DNA of 46,543 nucleotides, from the NCBI GenBank assembly GCA_024636155.1, contig JAGXHM010000074.1, forward strand, positions 1 through 46,543, written 5' to 3'. Below, one piece after another: positions 1 through 8,095 of this stretch. The stretch's first letter is position 1. Every line of letters begins with the position of its first letter. This DNA comes from Deltaproteobacteria bacterium. Lineage in GTDB: Bacteria > Desulfobacterota > Desulfuromonadia > Desulfuromonadales > BM103. The position numbers and the translations under genes are program-made. The notes beneath the pieces were generated by a model that was not told where the DNA came from, did not search any database, and saw only the letters and a list, made by a program, of their open reading frames with translations.

Positions 1-79
1 CACCGCAATCATCGCTAACTGCAACGGCAATCGTATCTTTGTGTGTATCTAGTCCGACGTATTTGCTAAACTCATACAT
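1..79 (-). CDS. IS110-family transposase, N-terminal 26 codons (cut by window edge)
   Basis: The reading frame starts at the ATG at 79-77 behind a GGAGG ribosome site and runs off the left edge. It reads MYEFSKYVGLDTHKDTIAVA and continues a few residues more. The YVGLDTHK segment carries the first acidic residue of the DEDD (RuvC-like) catalytic domain of IS110-family transposases. An identical start is present in inverted orientation at the right end of the window. The rest of the protein, including the C-terminal serine domain, is outside the window, so intactness cannot be judged. Confidence 0.85.
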   Translation of the reverse strand, partial: MYEFSKYVGLDTHKDTIAVAVSDDCG

Positions 80-115
80 GACCTGTCCTCCTCGATTATG
101 GCTCTGTTCTAAGGG

Positions 116-156
116 TGTCCAACCTCAAGAATAACCCACGTATTCGAGGTTGGACA
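116..156 (-). ncRNA. Stem-loop in IS110 upstream noncoding region, possible part of a bridge RNA
   Basis: TGTCCAACCTC and its exact complement flank a 19-base loop just upstream of the transposase. IS110-group elements are known to encode a structured bridge RNA in the noncoding end before the transposase gene, with loops that pair to target and donor DNA. The location fits, but 98 bases is short for a whole bridge RNA and IS1111-group relatives carry theirs at the other end. The assignment is therefore tentative; the hairpin itself is certain. Confidence 0.35.
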
Positions 157-177
157 GGTCAATACATGATGTCTAGG

Positions 178-318
178 GATATTTAGTATGCGGATGGCAA
201 GGTACGAAACTAGACACTTCCTGTCAGATCAAGTCCCGATTACTACACTTTATCACCCCTGCATCTCCTCGGCGAACCGCTCCTTCACCCCGAACTCCCG
301 CAACTGCTGAGCAACTAA
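178..318. other. Junction between IS110 copy and pdxH, with a possible orphan C-terminal reading frame
   Basis: On the minus strand an open stretch ends at a TGA at 255-253 and encodes roughly LVAQQLREFGVKERFAEEMQ plus one residue, directly behind the pdxH stop. It has the composition of a real protein tail but is too short to assign to a family. The part nearest the element, 178-250, shows no gene. This could be the remnant of a gene cut by past rearrangement, or chance. Confidence 0.25.
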
Positions 319-939
319 TCATGGAGCCAATCGTTCTATTACCCAGTGATCAGCATGGTCACGCCGATACCGCAGCCGGTCGTGGAGACGGTTTTCCCCT
401 TCCTGCCAAAACTCCAGCAATTCGGGGACGACCCGATAGCCTCCCCAATGCGGAGGCCGAGGCACACCCTGCCCTTCGAACTTCCGGGTCACATCTTGGA
501 ACTGCTGCTCCAGGAAGATCCGATCTTTGATAACCTGACTTTGGGACGAAGCATGGGCTTCGATTTGATGCCCCCTAGGTCGACTCGCAAAATACAGATC
601 GGACTCGTCGGCCCCCAGCGGTTCCACTGCCCCTTCAACTCTGACCTGACGTGATAACGACAGCCAACTGAACAGCAGAGCAGCAAACGGAGTCTCCTGC
701 AGCTCTTGCGCTTTGCGGCTCTCATAGTTGGTGAAAAAGACAAAACCTCGTTCATCAAGCTCCTTGAGCAGGACCATGCGGGCCGATGGCTTTCCCTGTC
801 GACTCGAAGTTGCGAGCGTCATCGCATTGCACGGCACGATCTCAGCCTGCTCAGCGTCTTGGAACCATTGGGCAAACTGTTTGATGGGATCGGCATCCAT
901 GCTGTCAAGCCGTAGTGGGGGCTTTTGTCCGTCTTTCAT
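319..939 (-). CDS. pdxH: Pyridoxamine 5'-phosphate oxidase
   Basis: FMN-dependent cytoplasmic enzyme that oxidises pyridoxamine or pyridoxine 5'-phosphate to pyridoxal 5'-phosphate in vitamin B6 synthesis and salvage. The 206-residue length is normal. Family motifs are in order: RMVLLK (54-59), FFTNYESRKA (68-77), RQVRVEG (97-103), SRPRGHQ (119-125), PHWGGYRVVP (163-172) and RLHDR (184-188) near the end, with the usual RLxP C-terminus. The start has a GAGAGGCG ribosome site. It stands alone, separated by a terminator hairpin from the minus-strand genes upstream. No lesion is visible. Confidence 0.96.
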   Translation of the reverse strand: MKDGQKPPLRLDSMDADPIKQFAQWFQDAEQAEIVPCNAMTLATSSRQGKPSARMVLLKELDERGFVFFTNYESRKAQELQETPFAALLFSWLSLSRQVRVEGAVEPLGADESDLYFASRPRGHQIEAHASSQSQVIKDRIFLEQQFQDVTRKFEGQGVPRPPHWGGYRVVPELLEFWQEGENRLHDRLRYRRDHADHWVIERLAP

Positions 940-1023
940 AAAATCAGTCGCCTCTCTATAGGTGTCAGGCTTAAGCTATAAGTTTTCTGTCCCATGGTGT
1001 TCAGCCTGCATGGGCCTAAACAC

Positions 1024-1057
1024 AAGAGGGACATCCTGATTCAGGTGTCCCTCTTTT
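1024..1057. terminator. Hairpin terminator, probably bidirectional
   Basis: The arms AGAGGGACA and TGTCCCTCT are perfect and are extended by CCTGA/TTCAGG across one bulge; TTTTC follows on the plus strand. It lies between pdxH and the PPIase fragment and would stop minus-strand transcription coming from the lipoprotein side. Confidence 0.75.
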
Positions 1058-1076
1058 CAAGATGTCAACACCACCC

Positions 1077-1167
1077 TTAAGCCGTGCGGTTGGTGATTTC
1101 AATCAGATGGTAGCCGAACTGGGTCTTGACCGGGCCGAGGACCTTGCCGATTTCACCGGAGAAAACC
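1077..1167 (-). pseudogene. C-terminal fragment of a parvulin-type peptidyl-prolyl isomerase
   Basis: The minus strand between a TGA at about 1168 and the TAA at 1079-1077 encodes some 29 residues including EVVFSGEIGKVLGPVKTQFG, then YHLIEITNR. This is the conserved end of single-domain PpiC/parvulin proteins (about 92 residues), whose last strand carries the TxFGYHLI active-site histidine. The first two thirds of the domain are missing and no start codon is available, so this is a decayed remnant. It sits directly behind the lipoprotein gene, whose 3' region may have been joined to it by a deletion. Confidence 0.75.
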
Positions 1168-1216
1168 ACTTCATCCCTTTTTCAGCCTGGTCAGGATCTC
1201 TGAAAAAATCATGATG

Positions 1217-1831
1217 TCACTGGACCTTAATTGCCTGGTCGAAATCAGCTCCGGAAAGAACAATGTTGCTTTTAAGCACCAACATGTTGACCTTGTGCCA
1301 GAGCACTTCAAATTTTGCCGCGACCTTTTTTGACAGCTCGGCTTTGGGTTTTGCTTCCCTCGTCTTGGTCTCCTCTTCAAGCAACATTTGCAGATCAGAA
1401 GTCGTGGCCCTTATCTCCTGCATAGCCTCATGCACGGAGCTGCCTCCTCGTTGTTCAACCTCCAGCAAGATCTCGGCCGATCTTTTCAGGAGATTCAGGG
1501 CGTCCTGCTGGCGCTGCATAGCATGTATGCGTCCGGCATCGTAGATCAGCTGACGAACCTCGGTCATCGGCACATCGTAGTACAGCAGGATCCAGACAGC
1601 GCTCTCAGCGTCCTTGATGCTTGCCAAAGCTGCCGGTTCATTGCCTGCAGTGAGCTTCTCCCTTCCGGTCTGTAGCGCTTTCTGTATTCGCACACCTGAA
1701 TCGGTCAGGTAGCCGAACCCGGCTTGCTCAATCGCCGGGTCCCCGGAGCCTCTTGCCCCTGAATCCTCCTGACAGGAGATCATCAGGAGAGCGGTTCCCA
1801 AGATTATCCCATAGTATATTTGGTTTTTCAT
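1217..1831 (-). CDS. Predicted lipoprotein of unknown function
   Basis: 204 residues. The N-terminus has a charged start, a hydrophobic stretch and a lipobox ending at Cys20 (LMISC), so the protein should be lipidated and membrane anchored on the outside of the inner membrane. After the anchor there is a Gly/Ser-rich linker and then a mostly alpha-helical, charged body with likely coiled-coil segments around 100-165 (EILLEVEQ, MLLEEETKTRE). I do not recognise a family with certainty; the helical layout recalls YfdX-like proteins but no motif proves it. The start ATG has an AAGGAGGAG site just upstream. It is divergent from the exported-protein gene at 2033, with which it may share control. 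Confidence 0.65.
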   Translation of the reverse strand: MKNQIYYGIILGTALLMISCQEDSGARGSGDPAIEQAGFGYLTDSGVRIQKALQTGREKLTAGNEPAALASIKDAESAVWILLYYDVPMTEVRQLIYDAGRIHAMQRQQDALNLLKRSAEILLEVEQRGGSSVHEAMQEIRATTSDLQMLLEEETKTREAKPKAELSKKVAAKFEVLWHKVNMLVLKSNIVLSGADFDQAIKVQ

Positions 1832-1948
1832 GACTCCTCCTTCTTACAATCGGTTTAATTTCATCTTGCAGGCTGTTAGTTTATACCACTTCCGCTGGCC
1901 GCGCAAAGGCCGAACACGGGGAACCTTGCCAATTTGTAATGTTGCGGA

Positions 1949-1978
1949 AAGACAACGGTAATAGTGTGCGTGTATAAT
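1949..1978 (+). promoter_or_regulatory. Likely sigma70-type promoter for the 2033 gene
   Basis: A perfect TATAAT lies at 1973-1978. The best -35 match is AAGACA at 1949-1954, four of six to consensus at 18-base spacing. It is the only good -10 in the divergent region and is 55 bases before the start codon. Confidence 0.5.
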
Positions 1979-2032
1979 AACTACCAGGTAAACAGGTGTC
2001 GACAAACGCCGCCACTTTCAAAGGAGTCAATT

Positions 2033-2476
2033 ATGAAAAAAATATCCAAGGCGCTCTTCTCGGTATTCTTTGCAACAACCATGGCCTTGCCGGCCACCGT
2101 AATGGCTGATCCAGCTCAGGAGTTCGACAGTACCGCTGAGGAGGAGGTCAATCAACTTAGCGAAGACGAAAATTACAACCTGGCTTTTCTTACCGGCGAT
2201 TTCAGCATGCAATTTTCCAGGGCAGGGATGACAGACCAGTACGGAACCCTGGTCATGTTCCTTAGCGGCCCCGACGGAAAAATCGTTAAGGATGCGCAGG
2301 TCGTTACAACGATTATAGCGCAAGATGGAGCCCAGCAGATGCTACGGGCGCGCCCTTTAAAAGGGGGTTATATGGTTGACACGGCGCATCTGGCCGCTGG
2401 GCAGTACCGGTTGGAAACAGAAATCATCACGAACGGATGGCTGTTGACCGATGAATTCCACTTCCAGAATGCTTGA
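2033..2476 (+). CDS. Small exported protein, FixH/YtkA-like
   Basis: 147 residues from the ATG at 2033, chosen because AAGGAG precedes it by six bases and the product then begins with a clean signal peptide (MKKISKALF, hydrophobic core, cleavage after ATVMA near residue 24). The mature part is about 120 residues with alternating beta strands and the pattern GPDGKIVKDAQV, LKGGYMVDTAHLAAGQYRLE, as in FixH/YtkA-like immunoglobulin-fold domains found in copper- or envelope-related periplasmic proteins. No metal-binding Cys/His cluster is visible. It precedes a two-component system and an HtrA-type protease on the same strand, so a role in sensing or buffering envelope stress is an inference from position. 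Confidence 0.7.
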   Translation: MKKISKALFSVFFATTMALPATVMADPAQEFDSTAEEEVNQLSEDENYNLAFLTGDFSMQFSRAGMTDQYGTLVMFLSGPDGKIVKDAQVVTTIIAQDGAQQMLRARPLKGGYMVDTAHLAAGQYRLETEIITNGWLLTDEFHFQNA

Positions 2477-2627
2477 CAGGGACTTCATGGCAGCCCGCCC
2501 CGTAACCTTTCCTGTCAAGAGATGAGGATCGCCATCTTCGGCTAAAAATCTGTTTGCCGATCTCAGGACGGACGCTTACAATTGTCCAGTGAAGACAAGG
2601 TTCTATCCACCGCAACGGGGTCATGAA

Positions 2628-3308
2628 ATGCGCATACTTTTGATCGAAGACGATACCGACACAGCGGCATATCTGGCCAAGGGTTTGAACGAGTGCGGTC
2701 ATACCGTGCACCTGGCACATGATGGCAAAGACGGGTTGTTCATGGCACTTGATCAGACTTATGAGGTTCTGATCGTCGACCGCATGCTGCCCGGGATGGA
2801 TGGGTTGACGGTTATCCGCACCCTCCGCACTTCGGGCAACCGGACCCCGGCGCTCATCCTCAGCGCGCTTGGCGAAGTCGATGCCCGGGTTGAAGGACTA
2901 CGGGCCGGGGGCGATGACTACCTGGTAAAGCCTTTCGCCTTTTCGGAACTGCTCGCCCGACTGGAAGCCCTCGTGCGCCGCACGGCAACCGCAACCGAAC
3001 AGACAACACACCTCAAGGTCGGCGATCTGGAGATGGACCTGCTGAGCCGTGAGGTTAAGCGCAACCGCCAGACCATAGAGTTGCAGCCACGGGAATTCCG
3101 GTTGCTCGAATTTTTGATGCGCAACAGCGGCCAGGTTGTCACCAGGACGATGCTATTGGAAAACGTCTGGGACTATAACTTTGATCCCCAGACCAATGTC
3201 ATCGATGTGCATATCAGTCGGCTGCGCAGCAAGATCGACAAGCAATTTGACCAGCCCATGCTGCACACAGTTCGGGGGGCCGGATATGTTCTCCGTGCAG
3301 AACGTTAA
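2628..3308 (+). CDS. OmpR-family DNA-binding response regulator
   Basis: 226 residues from the ATG at 2628; an earlier in-frame start at 2589 would only add a non-homologous 13-residue tail. Receiver domain at 1-115: acidic pocket EDD (7-9), phosphoacceptor Asp51 in VDRMLPGMDG, the conserved Ser79 and Lys101 (LVKPF). Winged-helix effector domain at about 130-224 with LQPREFRLLEFLM, the helix VIDVHISRLRSKID and the terminal hairpin VRGAGYVL. The closest look is to CusR/CopR/QseB-type regulators. Its 3' end overlaps the kinase start by 23 bases, so the two are translationally linked. Targets are unknown; the flanking exported protein and protease are obvious candidates. Confidence 0.93.
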   Translation: MRILLIEDDTDTAAYLAKGLNECGHTVHLAHDGKDGLFMALDQTYEVLIVDRMLPGMDGLTVIRTLRTSGNRTPALILSALGEVDARVEGLRAGGDDYLVKPFAFSELLARLEALVRRTATATEQTTHLKVGDLEMDLLSREVKRNRQTIELQPREFRLLEFLMRNSGQVVTRTMLLENVWDYNFDPQTNVIDVHISRLRSKIDKQFDQPMLHTVRGAGYVLRAER

Positions 3309-4668
3309 ACTCTTCAGGAGCTCGACATTCCGGCTGGCGGTGATTTACATGCTGCTCTTCAGCCTGTCGGTGCTGGTGCTGCTCGGCTTCATATACTGGT
3401 CCACGGCGGGCTACATGCTGCGTCAGACCGAGGCCACCATCGAAGCCGAGATCACCGGGCTTGCCGAGCGCTATGACTTGTCGGGGCTGCCCGGACTGAG
3501 CAAGGTTATCAGCGAGCGGCTTTCCCGCCAGAAATCCGGCAACTCCCTCTATCTGCTTACCGATCCACAATTCAAACCGATCATCGGCAACCTTCGGAAC
3601 TGGCCGGAAGTAAAGCCGTCCGAACAGGGGTGGATATCCTTTGCCATCAGCCGTCCCAACGATGAGCCTGAGCAGAACAAGGGCTTAGCTCGGATGTTCC
3701 TGCTAAGCGGCGATTTCCATCTGCTGGTCGGTCGCGATGTCCACGACCTGGAGGAGATCCAGAATCTGATCAGGGAAGCCTTGTTCTGGGGGATGTTGAT
3801 CACGATTGTACTGGCGCTGGCCGGCGGTGTCATGATGAGTCGTACCATGATGCATCGAATCGAAGTCATCAACTCGACCTGCCATCAGATCATGGATGGC
3901 GACCTGGCACAGCGCATTCCGCGAACCGGGGGAGATGATGACTTCGACAGGTTGGTCGATATTCTCAATCGGATGCTCGATCAGATCGAGGAATTGATGC
4001 TGGGGGTCAAACAGGTCACCAATAACATCGCCCACGACCTGAGAACGCCATTGACCCGCATGCGCCGCCGCCTTGACATGCTGCGCCAGAAGGAGAATCC
4101 GGTCGAACGCCACGAAGAATTACTCGACCAGGCAATCGGCGAAGCCGACGGCTTGCTGACAACGTTCAAAGCTCTGCTGCGTATCAGCGAAGTTGAATCC
4201 GGGGGACGCAGGGGCAACTTCAAGGACGTCGACATGACCGCCTTGCTGCAAGATCTTATGGAACTTTATGCACCCTTAAGTGAGGAGAAGGGGCAGTCCT
4301 TCCTGGCCGAGGTGGGCTCCTCCAAACCGATCGTCGGTGACCGTGACCTGCTCTTTCAGGCCTTGGCCAACATTCTGGATAACGCCATCAAGTACACGCC
4401 GTCAGCGGGGAAGATCCAGCTCAGCATGCATGACCAGCCCAATCAGCTACAGATCGCTATCACCGACAGCGGACCGGGAATCCCACCCGAAGCCAGAGAA
4501 AAAGTCTTTGAGCGGTTTTTCCGCCTCGAGGAGAGCCGCTCTTCCCCGGGCAACGGCCTTGGCCTGAGTTTGGTTGCCGCCATCATCAAGCTGCACCACG
4601 GCCAGATCGTATTGAATGACAATCAGCCAGGTCTCAAGCTGACAATCAGCCTGCCTCGATCCAGCTGA
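3286..4668 (+). CDS. Membrane sensor histidine kinase, partner of the upstream regulator
   Basis: 460 residues from the ATG at 3286, preceded by a GGGGGG-rich ribosome site inside the regulator gene. Membrane helix 1 at about 17-38, a periplasmic sensor of roughly 125 residues, helix 2 at about 165-185, HAMP at 186-240, then the dimerisation helix with phosphoacceptor His250 in NNIAHDLRTPLTR. The ATPase domain shows the N box (NILDNAIKYTP), G1 (DSGPGIP), F (FERFFR) and G2 (GNGLGLSL). All catalytic boxes are intact. The sensor has no Cys or His cluster, so a metal ligand is not suggested. Expected to phosphorylate Asp51 of the upstream regulator. Confidence 0.93.
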   Translation: MFSVQNVKLFRSSTFRLAVIYMLLFSLSVLVLLGFIYWSTAGYMLRQTEATIEAEITGLAERYDLSGLPGLSKVISERLSRQKSGNSLYLLTDPQFKPIIGNLRNWPEVKPSEQGWISFAISRPNDEPEQNKGLARMFLLSGDFHLLVGRDVHDLEEIQNLIREALFWGMLITIVLALAGGVMMSRTMMHRIEVINSTCHQIMDGDLAQRIPRTGGDDDFDRLVDILNRMLDQIEELMLGVKQVTNNIAHDLRTPLTRMRRRLDMLRQKENPVERHEELLDQAIGEADGLLTTFKALLRISEVESGGRRGNFKDVDMTALLQDLMELYAPLSEEKGQSFLAEVGSSKPIVGDRDLLFQALANILDNAIKYTPSAGKIQLSMHDQPNQLQIAITDSGPGIPPEAREKVFERFFRLEESRSSPGNGLGLSLVAAIIKLHHGQIVLNDNQPGLKLTISLPRSS

Positions 4669-4727
4669 GCACACTCATCAAGCAGAGATAACCGAAACAT
4701 GACATATAAACGAGTACGGAGGATTCA

Positions 4728-6116
4728 ATGAACATCAGATTATATCGAGTCACCTTTCTGGCCCTTGGACTTGTCCTGCTCTTAAGCCTATACGCCTCGG
4801 CTTCAGAATTACCTGATTTTGTGCAACTTGCCCAACAGAACAAACCGTCTGTGGTCAACATCAGCACGGCCAGGACCGTCACCCAAAGACAAATTCCGCG
4901 CATGGGCCCCGGCAACAGCCCTTTCGATGAATTCTTCGGCCGGTTTTTCAACGGTCAGCCCGGACCACCGCACAAACAGAATTCTATGGGATCTGGCTTC
5001 TTCATTTCCGAGGATGGCTACATCCTCACCAACGAGCATGTCGTTGCCGGCGCCGACGAAATCAAGGTCAAGTTGAGTGACGGCCGGACTTTCGAGGCGA
5101 CCGTCAAGGGTGCCGACCAGAAACTTGATCTGGCACTGCTCAAAGTCGAAGCTGAAGGGGAGCTTCCTGCGGTGGAACTCGGCGACAGCGATGGCCTCAG
5201 GGTCGGCGAATGGGTGATGGCCATCGGCAATCCCTTCGGCCTCGAGCAGACCGTTACTGCCGGCATTGTCTCGGCCAAAGGCCGGGTTATTGGTGCCGGC
5301 CCTTACGATGATTTTATTCAGACCGACGCGTCGATCAATCCGGGCAATTCCGGCGGCCCGCTCTTCAATGCCAAAGGGCAAGTGGTCGGCATCAACTCAG
5401 CGATCATCGCCGGAGGGCAAGGTATCGGCTTTGCCATCCCGATCAATGCCGTCAAAAGCATTTTAGAGCAACTGCGCACCAGTGGCCAGGTAACGCGCGG
5501 CTGGCTGGGTGTTTCTATCCAGCAGATGACTCCCGAGCTGGCCGAAAGTTTTGGCCTCAAGCAAGAAAGCGGAGCGCTCGTTGCTGAAGTCATCAAAGGT
5601 TCACCAGCGGAGAAAGCCGGTATCAAGCGCGGCGATGTCATCCTCTCCTTCGACGGCCAAGAGATCAAGGAGATGCACGACCTGCCACGTCTGGTTGCTC
5701 AAATGCCGGTCAACCAAAAGGCAAAATTACAGATTCTGCGCGACGGCAAGACCAGCAACATCGGCATCACGATCGCGAAAATGGCCGCGACAGATGCCGA
5801 GGGCCAACTCAGCGCCAGCAACAACGCCCTCGACAGATTCGGCCTGGCCCTTGAGGAGATCGACAGCGCCACAGCCCGTAAGTATGGAATCGATATAACC
5901 AGTGGCATACTGATCACAGACGTCAAACCGGCGAGTCCGGCCGATCAAGCCGGTCTGCATTCTGGCGATATCATTTTGGAGGTCAACGGCAGGCAAACGG
6001 AGGATTTACAAGCCTTTCATGACGCAACGGAGCAAGCGGCAAAAGCGACAGTCCTGAGGCTGCTCATCAAGCGACAGGACAGCCTGCTGTACACTGCGAT
6101 GAGAATTGCTGAATAA
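4728..6116 (+). CDS. HtrA/DegP/DegQ-type periplasmic serine protease
   Basis: 462 residues with a signal peptide (1 to about 26) and a GGAGG ribosome site. The trypsin-like domain carries the triad His104 (TNEHVV), Asp134 (LDLALL) and Ser208 (GNSGGPL). Two PDZ domains follow: the first about 265-360 (GALVAEVIKGSPAEKAG, GDVILSFDG), the second about 370-460 (GILITDVKPASPADQAG, GDIILEVNG). Proteins of this design degrade or refold damaged periplasmic and outer-membrane proteins. It follows the two-component genes on the same strand with a 59-base gap, which fits control by that system, as CpxAR controls degP in enterics (analogy only). degP or degQ cannot be separated from sequence alone. Confidence 0.93.
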   Translation: MNIRLYRVTFLALGLVLLLSLYASASELPDFVQLAQQNKPSVVNISTARTVTQRQIPRMGPGNSPFDEFFGRFFNGQPGPPHKQNSMGSGFFISEDGYILTNEHVVAGADEIKVKLSDGRTFEATVKGADQKLDLALLKVEAEGELPAVELGDSDGLRVGEWVMAIGNPFGLEQTVTAGIVSAKGRVIGAGPYDDFIQTDASINPGNSGGPLFNAKGQVVGINSAIIAGGQGIGFAIPINAVKSILEQLRTSGQVTRGWLGVSIQQMTPELAESFGLKQESGALVAEVIKGSPAEKAGIKRGDVILSFDGQEIKEMHDLPRLVAQMPVNQKAKLQILRDGKTSNIGITIAKMAATDAEGQLSASNNALDRFGLALEEIDSATARKYGIDITSGILITDVKPASPADQAGLHSGDIILEVNGRQTEDLQAFHDATEQAAKATVLRLLIKRQDSLLYTAMRIAE

Positions 6117-6136
6117 CGAGACGGGATTGAGAAGTC

Positions 6137-6170
6137 GGGCGTCACGGTTGGATGGGCAAACGTGACGCCC
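6137..6170. terminator. Hairpin between the protease gene and ilvD (convergent ends)
   Basis: GGGCGTCACG and its exact complement form a 10-base stem with a 14-base loop. There is no T run on either strand, so it may act as a weak or factor-assisted terminator or as an mRNA 3' end stabiliser for both converging transcripts. Confidence 0.55.
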
Positions 6171-6250
6171 GTACGGCAACGACGCTACCGGTAACGGAGC
6201 GCCTGAAGTGCCCCTGATGCGACCTTTATCTGAGAGTTGCTTCGTATCAA

Positions 6251-7954
6251 TCAGCTGGTCACTGCACCACGAGAGGCCGATGAAACCAACGTGGCATATT
6301 TTGCAAGAACTCCCCGGGCGTACCTCGGTTGTGGAGCCCGCCACAAAGCCAAGCGTCTGGCAATCTCGACATCGTCAAGTTTAAGATTTAATTCGCCGCG
6401 TTCAAGATCTATCGCGATGAGATCGCCCTCTTGCACCACGGCAATGACTCCCCCCATCTGGGCTTCCGGAGAGACATGGCCAATCATAATACCGTGGGTG
6501 CCGCCGGAAAAGCGGCCATCAGTCACCAGAGCCACATCTTTGCCCAAGCCAGCGCCCATCAAAGCCGCGGAGGGGGAAAGCATCTCGCGCATGCCGGGGC
6601 CGCCTTTGGGGCCTTCGTAGCGGATCACGAGCACGTCTCCCGCGCAGATTTTGCCAGCCAGGATGGCTTCGAGGGCATCCTCTTCCCGATCGAAGACCCG
6701 GGCCGGGCCGGTAAAACGGATCATCTCCTTGCCGCTTAGCTTCAAGACACAGCCCTCGGGAGAAAGATTGCCGCGCAGGACGCGAATATGTTTGTTAGCC
6801 GGAGCATAGGGGTGGTCCGGACTATAAATGACATCCTGATTTTCGGGTCGGAAAGGAGCGTCAGTCAGGTTCTCGGCCAGCGTACGCCCGGTTACCGTCA
6901 TGCAATCACCATGCAGGAAACCAGCATCCAGCAGGGTTTTCATCACCATGGGCAAGCCACCGATTTTATGCAGATCGTTCATCACGTACTTGCCGAACGG
7001 TTTGAAGTCGCCCAGCAAGGGTACCCTGGCAGTCACTTGCTCGATATCGGCAAGGGTCAATTCGACTCCGGCTTCATGAGCCAGCGCCAGCAAATGCAGG
7101 ACGGCGTTGGTTGAACCACCCAACGCCCAGGCCACGGTCAGCGCGTTTTCAAACGCCTTGCGGGTCATGATATCGCGGGCTTTCAATCCTGACTGCAGCA
7201 GCGCTACGACTGCTTGCGCAGCACGTGCGCAATCTTCACGTTTATCTGCAGAGATGACGTTACCTTCATCAACGGCGAGATTGGAGGCCGCTCCTGGCAG
7301 GCTCATACCGAGCGCTTCGATCGCCGAAGCCATGGTGTTGGCCGTGTACATGCCGGCGCAGGAGCCAGCGCCGGGACAGGCTCGGCACTCGATTGCGTGC
7401 AACTCTTCAGCGTCGATCTTACCCGCGCAGTGGGCACCAATCGCCTCGAAGGCGCTGACGATATTAAGCGCCTGGCCACGGTATTCACCGGGCAGGATGC
7501 TGCCTCCATAGAGCGTCAATCCGACCAGGTTATTGCGCGCAATAGGCATCAAAGCGGCGGGGATGGTTTTGTCGCAGCCGGACAGGGTAATTACGGCATC
7601 AACCCGGTAGCCTTCTGTCATCAACTCGATGCTGTCGGCAATCACCTCGCGGCTGACCAGAGAATACTTCATGGCTTCGGTGCCCATCGAGATGCCATCT
7701 GAAACCACCGGCGTACCGAACACAATCGCCTTGCCGCCAGCAGCCTCAATGGCCTGCTGGACAAGATCGCCGAGTGCTCTGACATGGTCGTTGCACGGCG
7801 TACCATTGGTGTACGGTACCGCCAGAGCAATGATCGGCTTATCAAAATCATCGTCGGTAAAACGCACGGCCCGCAGCATAGTGCGTGCAGCGGTGCGCTC
7901 GACCCACTTCCCCGTGTTCTTGCTGCCGGTAATTTCCTCACTGCGACGCTTCAT
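6251..7954 (-). CDS. ilvD: Dihydroxy-acid dehydratase
   Basis: Iron-sulfur enzyme that dehydrates 2,3-dihydroxyisovalerate and 2,3-dihydroxy-3-methylvalerate in valine and isoleucine synthesis. 567 residues, normal length, start ATG behind AAGGGGAGAG. The family's conserved motifs are all there: the substrate segment CNDHV, the cluster cysteines in [10 protein letters not shown] and [16 protein letters not shown], and the C-terminal [11 protein letters not shown] with the catalytic serine. It is the last gene of a minus-strand run leuC-leuD-ilvB-ilvN-ilvD. A structured spacer separates it from ilvN. No lesions. Confidence 0.96.
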   Translation of the reverse strand: MKRRSEEITGSKNTGKWVERTAARTMLRAVRFTDDDFDKPIIALAVPYTNGTPCNDHVRALGDLVQQAIEAAGGKAIVFGTPVVSDGISMGTEAMKYSLVSREVIADSIELMTEGYRVDAVITLSGCDKTIPAALMPIARNNLVGLTLYGGSILPGEYRGQALNIVSAFEAIGAHCAGKIDAEELHAIECRACPGAGSCAGMYTANTMASAIEALGMSLPGAASNLAVDEGNVISADKREDCARAAQAVVALLQSGLKARDIMTRKAFENALTVAWALGGSTNAVLHLLALAHEAGVELTLADIEQVTARVPLLGDFKPFGKYVMNDLHKIGGLPMVMKTLLDAGFLHGDCMTVTGRTLAENLTDAPFRPENQDVIYSPDHPYAPANKHIRVLRGNLSPEGCVLKLSGKEMIRFTGPARVFDREEDALEAILAGKICAGDVLVIRYEGPKGGPGMREMLSPSAALMGAGLGKDVALVTDGRFSGGTHGIMIGHVSPEAQMGGVIAVVQEGDLIAIDLERGELNLKLDDVEIARRLALWRAPQPRYARGVLAKYATLVSSASRGAVTS

Positions 7955-8009
7955 TCTCTCCCCTTCTCACAATGGCTAAGCAAAAATTTCGTTCGACAAG
8001 GCTTGGCAT

Positions 8010-8056
8010 CTTCTCAGGGGTGAAGGCATACGCACGTATGTCGAAGTCCTGAAAAG
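8010..8056 (-). promoter_or_regulatory. Intercistronic hairpin between ilvN and ilvD
   Basis: In the minus-strand RNA, CTTTTCAGG pairs with CCTGAGAAG (nine pairs, one G-U) around an inner hairpin CATAC/GTATG with a four-base loop. The spacer between ilvN and ilvD is 141 bases, far longer than within the rest of the operon. A processing site, partial terminator or mRNA stabiliser are all possible; no leader peptide or known riboswitch is evident. Confidence 0.5.
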
Positions 8057-8095
8057 ATACCATAACGCAGTTGAGCGGACTTTTTGCGACGCCAT

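Larger units (their letters stand above)
1..177 (-). mobile_element. IS110-like element, left copy (5' part only)
   Basis: Positions 36-177 match the reverse complement of 46402-46543 over 142 bases with one difference (142 against 46437). The match stops abruptly at 177, which marks the outer end of the element on the upstream side of the transposase. Between that end and the ATG lie 98 noncoding bases holding a perfect 11-base stem (116-126 with 146-156). Only the upstream end and the start of the transposase are inside the window. Confidence 0.8.
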
